DNA of 33,689 nucleotides, taken from NCBI GenBank assembly GCA_031257875.1, contig JAIRNV010000135.1:1-33689 (forward strand). The letters run 5' to 3'. A program made the position numbers and the translations under genes. Below the pieces are notes generated by a model. That model ran no database searches. It saw only the letters and a program-made list of their open reading frames with translations, and was not told the origin of the DNA. Shown one piece after another: positions 1 through 8,056 of the stretch. The first letter of the stretch is position 1, and every line of letters starts with the position of its first letter. Source of the DNA: Dysgonamonadaceae bacterium (GTDB taxonomy: Bacteria > Bacteroidota > Bacteroidia > Bacteroidales > Azobacteroidaceae).

Positions 1-52
1 CAAAAGAAATATTTTCCGCTTTATTGTTTTCATTCATTTGTCAATTTCCCAA

Positions 53-166
53 TTTGTCCGCATAACTGACGTCATGCGGGGCGCTGTGCGATTCAAACGT
101 TTCTACCGAGCTGCAATCCCTGACGGAATTATTGCCGGCAGGGTATCTGTAATGCACAAAACCATA
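53..166 (+). repeat. Long direct repeat copy 1 (tttgtccgcataactgacgtcatgcgg...aatgcacaaaaccata)
   Basis: About 114 bp nearly identical to 254-366; contains internal dyads (CCGCAT...ATGCGG). Confidence 0.9.
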
Positions 167-253
167 CCGGTGAACCGGCATCTCGCAGAGATGCAAAGCT
201 CGGTAGAAAATAGCGTATCTCCGCCTTCACCGGCATCTCGTAGAGATGCGGCA

Positions 254-366
254 TTTGTCCGCATAACTGACGTCATGCGGGGCGTTGTGCGATCAAACGT
301 TTCTACCGAGCTGCAATCCCGGACGGGATTATTGCCGGCAGGGTATCTGTAATGCACAAAACCATA
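254..366 (+). repeat. Long direct repeat copy 2
   Basis: Near-identical to 53-166; partial third copy (gacgggattattgccggc-gggtatctgtaatgcacaaaa) near 543-582. Confidence 0.9.
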
Positions 367-683
367 CTCTTTTGAGACAATAGGAACACAGATAAAACGG
401 ATGATACGAATAGACACAGGTTTTTATATTTTTGACCGGCAGATAATTACGTTTTTCTACAAAAAGAAATATTCAGTGAAAAACCGTTTTATCCGTCTCA
501 TCCGTGTTCTAATTACTCTTTTGAAACTTAAGATAAATAAGGTGACGGGATTATTGCCGGCGGGTATCTGTAATGCACAAAATAAAACCGCGTGAAGTAT
601 ATTTATTTTGTATTCCGAAACAGGCTTGAAAACCTAAAATTCACCCAAATGCCCCCAATCAGTTGCAATGTAAAAAAATGTCG

Positions 684-691
684 TATCTTTG
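684..691 (+). promoter_or_regulatory. Bacteroidetes -7 box TATCTTTG for the 850 gene
   Basis: TAnnTTTG match with TTG at 663-665. Confidence 0.5.
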
Positions 692-849
692 CTCCGCAAA
701 CGGCAGGTATATGGACGAAAAGCGATAAATTAGATTTTATGCGGAATATTATCTTTTTTTCAAAAGTCGTAAAATATTTTCCGGTTTGATGTGTCTTCAA
801 TGAAGGAAGGCGATGTTGCCTTCCATAAAAAATCAATAATTATTAAAAA

Positions 850-1632
850 ATGAAAAAACTTAAATTATTAGCAGGGCTGCTTTTGTTCAGCGTGTGTGGT
901 TATTCACAGACAGTAAATGTTGGTGTTCGGGGAGGATTGAGTATTCCCAACATTGTATCGGGAGGTGATAATCCTGTGAGTAAAGGGTATTCGTCACGTA
1001 TTGCCGGAGGCGGCGGCGTATTTGCCGAACTGGGTATTAACAATTATGTATCTTTTCGCCTGGGCGTTGAGTATAGCGGCCAGGGCGGTAAGCGTAACGG
1101 TATTCAGGCGATGCCGTCGGAACAGATGATGGCCGGTATTACAGCCGCCATGAGTGGCGGGAACATGGAAGGTATGGACGCTATCCTCAGTCAGATACCT
1201 GAAATATTCTATGCAGATGTTAAAAACACTGCCGCCTTCGACTATCTGATGGTACCGGTATCCGTACAAATCGGAACAAATGCAAACAATCGGTGGCGGG
1301 TTTACGCAAATGTGGGGCCTTTTGTCTCGTTTCTTTTGCGCGGCGAACAAACTACGAAAGGTCAAAGCAAAATATACATGGACGCCGGCAAATCGCAAAC
1401 GCTATGGGATGAAATGGATCTTGGCTCTACGGAAGTGATTACAAGTGATTTGAATCCGGTAAATGCAGGTATTCAGGGAGATGTAGGATTATCTTACCGG
1501 CATGATCGCCACAGGATTTTTATTGAAATCGGCGGCAATTACGGTTTTATCAAAATGCAGAAAGACAAAGCGAACGGTTCAAACCGTATCGGGGCGGCTA
1601 CCGTTATGCTCGGATATGCAATCCAACTGTGA
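850..1632 (+). CDS. Outer-membrane beta-barrel (PorT/OmpA-like) family protein
   Basis: Signal peptide MKKLKLLAGLLLFSVCGYSQ; 'VNVGVRGGLSIPN', 'RLGVEYSGQG', C-terminal 'GAATVMLGYAIQL' strand. Confidence 0.75.
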   Translation: MKKLKLLAGLLLFSVCGYSQTVNVGVRGGLSIPNIVSGGDNPVSKGYSSRIAGGGGVFAELGINNYVSFRLGVEYSGQGGKRNGIQAMPSEQMMAGITAAMSGGNMEGMDAILSQIPEIFYADVKNTAAFDYLMVPVSVQIGTNANNRWRVYANVGPFVSFLLRGEQTTKGQSKIYMDAGKSQTLWDEMDLGSTEVITSDLNPVNAGIQGDVGLSYRHDRHRIFIEIGGNYGFIKMQKDKANGSNRIGAATVMLGYAIQL

Positions 1633-1697
1633 AATAATGATTAATGATTAATGATTAATGATTAGTGGTTAATAATTACCGGCAATCTAATCATTAA

Positions 1698-3227
1698 TCA
1701 TTTTTTCCTATATTTGCAGCAAGCGGGTAAAGCGCTGTAAGCCCCATCATTTGCTTTGTATTTTTCCGTATCGTGTCCGGCTTTCGCCAAAGCCTTCGCT
1801 GCTTCATCCGGCGACGTTTGCTTCGAATCGTACTGCAAATGTAGCTGTTTCGTTTTAATATCCCAAACGGCGGACAAAATGCCGGGTATGTTGTTCGCTG
1901 TTTTTTCAATCCGTTTTTTGCACATTTCGCACAGGCCTTCGACATGCAGAGCCGTTGCACGCAGGGTCTCCGCATCGATGCCGGCATTTAAATTCATCAT
2001 GCTCGGCTTGCCTTCCAGCTGGGCGCCGGCGTCGATAACAAATGCGCCGTTGACAACGATTTCTTCGCCGTCGACAAGTCCGGACAGCACAACGTATGCT
2101 TCGCCCAGGGATGTTCCCAAATCAATTTCCCTGAGTTTGAAAACCGGCAAATCCGTGTCTGGCTGTTTGACGTAAACGATGGAGCGTTTGCCTGTCCACA
2201 GTACCGCTGTCCGGGGGATAATGATTTCATTTCCGGTATGTTTCAAAGCAGCCCTGACATTGGCATTGGCATACATTTCCGGTTTGAGTTCCAGGTGCGG
2301 ATTGGCGGTTTCCACGCGGACTTTGGCGGTTCGCGCGGTTTTGTCGAGTATTGGGTCGATGAAAGAAATTTTACCGGAAAAGGTTTTGCCCGGCAATGTT
2401 TGCAGCGTGTATTCCACCCTGTCGCCGGTTTTCAGGTAAGGCAAATCCGATTCGTAGGCATCGAATATCGCCCAGACCGACGACAAATCCGCCAAGTCAA
2501 ACAGTGCGCCGCCCTGGCTGACATAGTCGCCCTGTTCGACTTTCTTGTCAATCACGGCGCCGCCCGCATTCGCCAAAATATTTGTAACCGGCAAAACCTT
2601 GCCTGTCTGCTCGATTTCGGCAATTTGCCTGTCGGAAAGTTTCCAGAAACGGAGTTTTTCGCGGGCGGCGTTCAGCAGGGCAGGTTGAGTCGTTTCCAAT
2701 TTTTTCGCTTCCAGCAGTTCTTGTTGGGCATTCAGTAAGTCAGGCGAATGGATTTTTGCAATCACCTGCCCTTCCCGAACGGTTTCGCCGGCAAAATTGA
2801 CCGAAAGCGTTTCGATGCGTCCGCTGACGTGCGACACCAGCGAGCGCAAAAGCCGTTCGTCGGGCTTGATGATGCCGTACATGCGTATTTCTTTTACGGG
2901 TGCTGCCCGTCCGACAGGCATTGTTTGAATGTTTGCCAGTGCGACGGCTTCTTCCGACATTTGAATTGCGTCGGGGTCGATGTTTTCCGTACCTGTTCCC
3001 GTCGTTTTGAGGGGGATTAAATCCATGGCGCAGATGGGGCATTTGCCCGGACGGGGCTGGCGGATTTGCGGATGCATGGAGCAGGTCCATGTTTGCGTTT
3101 CGTTTTCGGAAACCTGTTCCGCCGGGTGGTTGTGCCGGGAATGGCCGCCGAATATCAGCCGGCCGAAAAAGATTCCTGCTGCGAGGAACAGTCCGTAGAG
3201 GACGTACTTTAATTTGTTTGTTTTCAT
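1698..3227 (-). CDS. cusB: CusB-type RND periplasmic adaptor with N-terminal heavy-metal-binding domain and C-terminal HMA domain
   Basis: HMBD motif 'TWTCSMHPQIRQPRPGKCPICAMDLIPL', membrane-fusion-protein core, C-terminal 'HVEGLCEMCKKRIEKTANNIPGI' (CxxC HMA). Confidence 0.88.
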   Translation of the reverse strand: MKTNKLKYVLYGLFLAAGIFFGRLIFGGHSRHNHPAEQVSENETQTWTCSMHPQIRQPRPGKCPICAMDLIPLKTTGTGTENIDPDAIQMSEEAVALANIQTMPVGRAAPVKEIRMYGIIKPDERLLRSLVSHVSGRIETLSVNFAGETVREGQVIAKIHSPDLLNAQQELLEAKKLETTQPALLNAAREKLRFWKLSDRQIAEIEQTGKVLPVTNILANAGGAVIDKKVEQGDYVSQGGALFDLADLSSVWAIFDAYESDLPYLKTGDRVEYTLQTLPGKTFSGKISFIDPILDKTARTAKVRVETANPHLELKPEMYANANVRAALKHTGNEIIIPRTAVLWTGKRSIVYVKQPDTDLPVFKLREIDLGTSLGEAYVVLSGLVDGEEIVVNGAFVIDAGAQLEGKPSMMNLNAGIDAETLRATALHVEGLCEMCKKRIEKTANNIPGILSAVWDIKTKQLHLQYDSKQTSPDEAAKALAKAGHDTEKYKANDGAYSALPACCKYRKK

Positions 3228-3255
3228 ATAAAAATGAGTTAATTAGTCAACTCGT

Positions 3256-4710
3256 TTACTTATCATAATCAGACATTAATTTTTGAATATTTGCCGCCAT
3301 TGTATTGTAATCGGCGACCGCTTCGGCTGTTTTCAGTTCGTAGTCCAGCAGTTGGCGCTGCACCTGAATTACGCTTGACAAATCGTTTTTGCCCGATGCA
3401 AATTCTTGAATCATCAGGTTAAAAGCGGTTTGCGCCAGTTCCGTCTGTTTCCGGTAAAGGGCAATCCGCCGCGCGGCGTTGTCCATCTGGTGTTTGGTGC
3501 GATAGAGTTCGGCTTCAAGCATGTTTTGGGTGTCGGCGTATTTTTCGCGGCTTGCCTGCTGCAAAAAAGCGTTTTCCCGCTGCTGCGCCCTGTATTTGCT
3601 CCTGTAAACCGGAATACTGACGGATACCATCGGCATAATCATGTCCCGGCCGTTCATGCTGTTCATACCGCCCGTATTGCTCATGCCGCCCATACCGTCA
3701 TCTACCGCCGCACCCGCCGGTTTTTTATTTACAAGCATGTATTGCAGGCCAATGCCGAACATCGGGTAACTCATTTTCCTGTCCATTTCGGCTTTTGCCC
3801 GGTATGCCGATTCTTCTTCGCTAATCATGTTCAACATGGGATTCTGATTTGCCAGCAGGGTTTTAGCCGCCGCAATATCAAGGATAAAAGGAATTTGTTT
3901 CAATGAATCGGGAATTTGGATTTCGCTTTCGGCGGAACGGTTCAGCAAGGCGTTGAATTTGGCTTTTTCGGCCTGTATTTCCGACAGTATATTTTCCATG
4001 TTGTTGTCGGTTTCTGCTGTTTCCAGGCGGATTTGCAGGACTTCGGACATGCCGGACGTGTTTCCCCGCGACATTTGCGACATTGAAGACATTTGCGACA
4101 TGGGGGGCGAAGGGCTAACGGCCGGGGCGGTCATGTTCATAGCTCCCCCCAAAGAGGGGGGAGCGGCTGCGGATTCAGACTCACTGCGGTTGTTGCTCCG
4201 GCGCCCCCCTTCGGGGGCGGGTATGGGGGCGGTAAATCTTTGCAAAGCCAGTTTTTCCAGATGCGTCAGCAGTTTTTTGTTTTTCCGGTTGTTATTTAAT
4301 TGCTGTTGCAACCGGCAAAGCGTAAACCACCGGGTATAGACGTCGAGAAATAATTTATCCCGCGTTTCGCGAAACTGCTCGAAAGCCATTTGCGCCATGT
4401 GCAGGGCTTCCGTGCGGGCGGCTTTCCGTGTGCCGAACCATGGGAACATCTGCATCAGTTTGACGTCGGCAACCTGTTTCCCGTCAACGATTTCCATCGG
4501 CTGCAGGAAAAAGCCCAAATCTAATTGCGGGTCCTGCAGGGCGCCGGCCTGCGGGACTTTCTGCAAAGCGGCCAGGTAAGTCAGGAAACCGGCTTTCACG
4601 CCCGGATTGTTTTCTGCCGCAATTTTCAGATACCGGGGCAGGGAATCGGTTTGGGCGGAGACGGAGTGATACATTGTTATGAATAAAATTGCTGTTATGA
4701 TCCTGTTCAT
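3256..4710 (-). CDS. cusC: TolC/CusC-type outer membrane efflux protein
   Basis: OMF-like helices, signal peptide, operon context with CusB/CusA; Met/Ser/Pro-rich internal insert. Confidence 0.82.
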   Translation of the reverse strand: MNRIITAILFITMYHSVSAQTDSLPRYLKIAAENNPGVKAGFLTYLAALQKVPQAGALQDPQLDLGFFLQPMEIVDGKQVADVKLMQMFPWFGTRKAARTEALHMAQMAFEQFRETRDKLFLDVYTRWFTLCRLQQQLNNNRKNKKLLTHLEKLALQRFTAPIPAPEGGRRSNNRSESESAAAPPSLGGAMNMTAPAVSPSPPMSQMSSMSQMSRGNTSGMSEVLQIRLETAETDNNMENILSEIQAEKAKFNALLNRSAESEIQIPDSLKQIPFILDIAAAKTLLANQNPMLNMISEEESAYRAKAEMDRKMSYPMFGIGLQYMLVNKKPAGAAVDDGMGGMSNTGGMNSMNGRDMIMPMVSVSIPVYRSKYRAQQRENAFLQQASREKYADTQNMLEAELYRTKHQMDNAARRIALYRKQTELAQTAFNLMIQEFASGKNDLSSVIQVQRQLLDYELKTAEAVADYNTMAANIQKLMSDYDK

Positions 4711-4781
4711 GCTAATGATTAGTGATTAGTGATTAATGATTATTAATGACTCATGTTACGCAAATTACACAAATCTGTTAA

Positions 4782-4880
4782 TTTGCAGATCTGCAAAACC
4801 TTCCCGGCGTCTTTTTGGAGCTTTTGTCAGCTGACAAAACCTTCCTGACGTCTTTTTGGAGCTTGTGATCGCGATCAAAA
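4782..4880. repeat. Array of three unrelated palindromes at exact 41-bp period
   Basis: TTTGCAGATCTGCAAA (4782-4797), TTTTGTCAGCTGACAAAA (4822-4839), TGATCGCGATCA (4866-4877), separated by conserved ccttcc(c/t)g(g/a)cgtctttttggagc. Confidence 0.9.
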
Positions 4881-4892
4881 CCCTTTGTTCGG

Positions 4893-4986
4893 ACGAGGCT
4901 GTGCCTCGTTCGCCGTATCCTTACAGGTTGTACCTGTCTGACAGGCAGAGCCTGTCGGGATAGCCGGCGCGAGGTTGGAACCTCGC
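4893..4986. repeat. Hairpin cluster (four short stem-loops)
   Basis: ACGAGGC-tgt-GCCTCGT, ACAGGT-tgt-ACCTGT, GACAGGC-aga-GCCTGTC, GCGAGGTT-gg-AACCTCGC. Confidence 0.85.
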
Positions 4987-5001
4987 ACCAACGGGGGGAT
5001 T

Positions 5002-5092
5002 GTTTTGAACGCGAATTGCGCAAATTACGCACATTTTACATTTGAATTTTATCAAATAAATTTGTGTAATTCGCGTAATTCGCGTTCAAAAC
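5002..5092. repeat. Long imperfect inverted repeat (gttttgaacgcgaatt.../...aattcgcgttcaaaac)
   Basis: Arms 5002-5036 and 5058-5092; word recurs near 12480-12505. Confidence 0.85.
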
Positions 5093-7311
5093 AGATTCGT
5101 CCCTGCCTTAAGTGGGCTACCGTTAAAACGGAGGCTGTTCAGCACAACGCTTACACTGCTTAAAGCCATTGCAGCCCCTGCAATCATCGGATTGAGCAAA
5201 AAGCCGGTGAAAGGATAAAGCGCGCCGGCTGCAAGGGGAATACCAATCAGGTTGTAGATAAACGCCCAGAACAGGTTTTGGCGGATGGTCGCCACCGTAT
5301 TGCGGGACAGGCGGATAGCGGCCGCTATCTTTCGCAAGTCGCCCGAAACAATCGTAACGCCGGCTGTTGCGACAGCAATGTCGCTTCCTTTACCCATCGC
5401 GATGCTGACGTCGGCCTGCGCCAGAGCCGCACTGTCGTTGATTCCGTCGCCGACCATCGCCACTGTTTTCCCTTCCTGCTGCTTCGTTTTTACCAGACGC
5501 AGTTTATCTTCGGGCAGCGCCTGTGCAATAAATTCTTTGATTCCCGCCCGGCGGGCAACCGCCCTGGCGGCCGTTTCGCTGTCGCCTGTCGCCATCACGA
5601 TTTCAATGCCGGACGCCTGCAACTGCTTGATGCTTTGCCGCGCAAACGGCTTTATTTCATCCGATACGGCGAACACAGCCATGATTTGCGTTTCCGTTCC
5701 GAACAGGACAACCGTATGGCTCTCCTCTTCTTTTGCCGTTATCCATTCCCGGACTTCATCACTGTTGCCGGCAGCGGTAAACAACAGGGTATTGCCCGCG
5801 TAAAAATCCGTATCCCCGATGGTGGCTTTTACGCCTTTGCCGGGCAATATTTCCACGGCGAACGAATCAGGCGAGTTTGCTGCATAAGGGATTACACCTG
5901 TAATTGCTTTTGCCAGCGGATGCCCCGACGATTTTTCCATGCAGTATAAAATACGGTAAAATTCTTCCGTTTCGGGAACCAGCCATTTCATGTCCGTAAC
6001 TTCCGGGATGCCCTGCGTAACCGTCCCTGTTTTATCCATCACAACGGTATCGACTTTCCGCAGGGTTTCCAGGCTGTCCATATCTTTTATCAAAATGCCC
6101 TGCCCGGCGCCTTTTCCCATCCCGACCACGATGGCGGTGGGCGTTGCCAGTCCGAGTGCGCACGGGCAGGCGATAATCAGCACGGTTACAAATGCAAGGA
6201 AAGCATGAACCGGGGCGCCGGCGCCTCCGAAAAGCATCCACAGCAGTGCCGAAAGCGCGGCAATGGCCGCCACTGCGGGGACAAAAATACCGGTTATTTT
6301 ATCAACGGTTTTCTGGACAGGCGCCTTTGTGCCCTGCGCTTCGCTTACCAGGCGTATGATTTGCGCCAGCAAGGTTTCGTTCCCCGGTTTTGTAACGCGG
6401 AACTTAAAACTTCCATGCTGATTGACGGTTCCCGCAAACACGCGCTGCCCCGCGTTCTTTTCCACCGGAACGGGTTCGCCGGTAATCATGCTTTCGTCCA
6501 CAAAAGAATATCCGCCGGTAACGACGCCGTCTACCGGAATCTTTTCCCCTGCTTTTACCCATACAATATCGTGAACGCCAATATCGCGAATATCAATTTC
6601 CGCTGCGCTTCCGTCGGGACGGACAACCGTAGCCGTTTTTGACTGCAACCCGGCCAGTTTTTTTATTGAATCCGAAGTTTTCCTTTTGGCTTTTTCTTCC
6701 AGCAACTTGCCGATAAGGATAAATGCAATCAGCACGCCGGCCGTTTCAAAATAAAGCCCGGCATGTATTCCCCTGCCTGTCCAGAATTGAGGATACAGCA
6801 GGCCGAACAGGCTGAACGCATAAGCCGTCGCAGTACTCAGGGAGACAAGCGTATTCATGTTCATCCGCCGGTGTCTGGCCTGCCGGTATGCGTCAATAAA
6901 AAAGGAGCGTCCGCAAACAGATAGCACGAGCGTAGCGAGTATGCCCTCCGCATATCCCGTCCACGAAAAGTTTGCTAACGGGGTCATTGATAAAACAATC
7001 AGGCCGGCGGACAAAATCAGCGCGGTAACCGTCTGTATTTTCAAACGGCGATAACGCTGTTTTTCGCCCTGTTCCAACAATTTGTCCCCGTCTTCATTTT
7101 CAGGGGCAACCACAAGGTCGTAACCGGCTTCCCGCACGGCTTTCCGCAGTTCCATTGCACCGGTAAGCGCTTTGTCGTATTCGATACTTGCCGTCTGGGT
7201 GGCAAAATTGACACTGGCGCTTATTACGCCCGGCTGCTTCTGCAATACTTTTTGAACATGGCTGGCACAGCCGGCGCAGGACATCTTAACTATGATTTTT
7301 ATTTGATTCAT
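5086..7311 (-). CDS. copA: Copper-translocating P1B-type ATPase
   Basis: N-terminal HMA '[10 protein letters not shown]', '[14 protein letters not shown]' CPC motif, 'DKTGTVTQG', '[17 protein letters not shown]'. Confidence 0.95.
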   Translation of the reverse strand: MNQIKIIVKMSCAGCASHVQKVLQKQPGVISASVNFATQTASIEYDKALTGAMELRKAVREAGYDLVVAPENEDGDKLLEQGEKQRYRRLKIQTVTALILSAGLIVLSMTPLANFSWTGYAEGILATLVLSVCGRSFFIDAYRQARHRRMNMNTLVSLSTATAYAFSLFGLLYPQFWTGRGIHAGLYFETAGVLIAFILIGKLLEEKAKRKTSDSIKKLAGLQSKTATVVRPDGSAAEIDIRDIGVHDIVWVKAGEKIPVDGVVTGGYSFVDESMITGEPVPVEKNAGQRVFAGTVNQHGSFKFRVTKPGNETLLAQIIRLVSEAQGTKAPVQKTVDKITGIFVPAVAAIAALSALLWMLFGGAGAPVHAFLAFVTVLIIACPCALGLATPTAIVVGMGKGAGQGILIKDMDSLETLRKVDTVVMDKTGTVTQGIPEVTDMKWLVPETEEFYRILYCMEKSSGHPLAKAITGVIPYAANSPDSFAVEILPGKGVKATIGDTDFYAGNTLLFTAAGNSDEVREWITAKEEESHTVVLFGTETQIMAVFAVSDEIKPFARQSIKQLQASGIEIVMATGDSETAARAVARRAGIKEFIAQALPEDKLRLVKTKQQEGKTVAMVGDGINDSAALAQADVSIAMGKGSDIAVATAGVTIVSGDLRKIAAAIRLSRNTVATIRQNLFWAFIYNLIGIPLAAGALYPFTGFLLNPMIAGAAMALSSVSVVLNSLRFNGSPLKAGTNLF

Positions 7312-7320
7312 TTGATTATT

Positions 7321-7531
7321 ATGATTACGTTGTCTGTACTATGATTTTTTACTATGATTTGATTATGATTTTTTTGATTGCTATGATTAAAATGTGAGAG
7401 AAAAAATCATGGTAATCATAAAAATCACAATAAATCATAGTCGATGTTTTTTGATTGCTATGATTTTTTTACGTTAAATGTTAAATCATAGCAATCATAA
7501 AAATCATAATCAAATCATAGTCGATGTTTTT
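7321..7531. repeat. AT-rich word repeat/inverted repeat (gattgctatgatt / aatcatagcaatc), left flank
   Basis: Multiple direct and inverted copies of TATGATTTTTTTGATTGCTATGATT. Confidence 0.85.
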
Positions 7532-7907
7532 TGTTAGTTAGTCGTTTGAATACCAGGCTTGCTTCGCCAAAATTGATTAACAGCCCGATTTCAAGATTAT
7601 AGGCTTCCAAATAGTTAATTGCCTGCGCAAAATGAGCATTATCTAAAGCGCTGACCGCTTTTAACTCAACTGATATTACGTCTTCGACAAAAAAATCAAC
7701 TCGCCGTGTGCCGATTCGTTCTTCACGGTAGAAAATCGGCATCACAAATTCCCGTTGAAACCGAATCCCTGCCATACGCAGTTCAATCGCTAACGCCCTT
7801 TGATAAATCACTTCCTGAAAACCGTTTCCTAAAGTTCTGTGAACGGTCATCGCACATCCTATTATTCTGGATGTCAACTCTGAATATTTGTATTGTTCTT
7901 TTATCAT
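7515..7907 (-). CDS. GxxExxY family protein
   Basis: 'ELTSRIIGCAMTVHRTLGNGFQEVIYQRALAIEL', 'RVDFFVEDVISVELKAV', 'INYLEAYNLEIGLLINFG'. Confidence 0.93.
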   Translation of the reverse strand: MIKEQYKYSELTSRIIGCAMTVHRTLGNGFQEVIYQRALAIELRMAGIRFQREFVMPIFYREERIGTRRVDFFVEDVISVELKAVSALDNAHFAQAINYLEAYNLEIGLLINFGEASLVFKRLTNKKHRL

Positions 7908-7913
7908 CGTCTT

Positions 7914-8056
7914 AAACTATGATTTTATTATGATTTTTTTGATTGCGGTGATAATTGTCTATACTATGATTTTAGTTTGATTTTTTTGATTGCTATGATT
8001 TTAAGGTAGCGAAAAAAAAATCATAGCAATCAAAAAAATCACAATAAAATCATAGT
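7914..8056. repeat. AT-rich word repeat/inverted repeat, right flank of GxxExxY gene
   Basis: Same TATGATTTTTTTGATTGCTATGATT words and their inverses as 7321-7531. Confidence 0.85.

Noticed and set aside
994-1398. Long antisense ORFs inside copA, cusA, cusB, glycosyltransferase and aminotransferase genes
   Set aside because: Shadow ORFs opposite strongly supported genes; no independent motifs.
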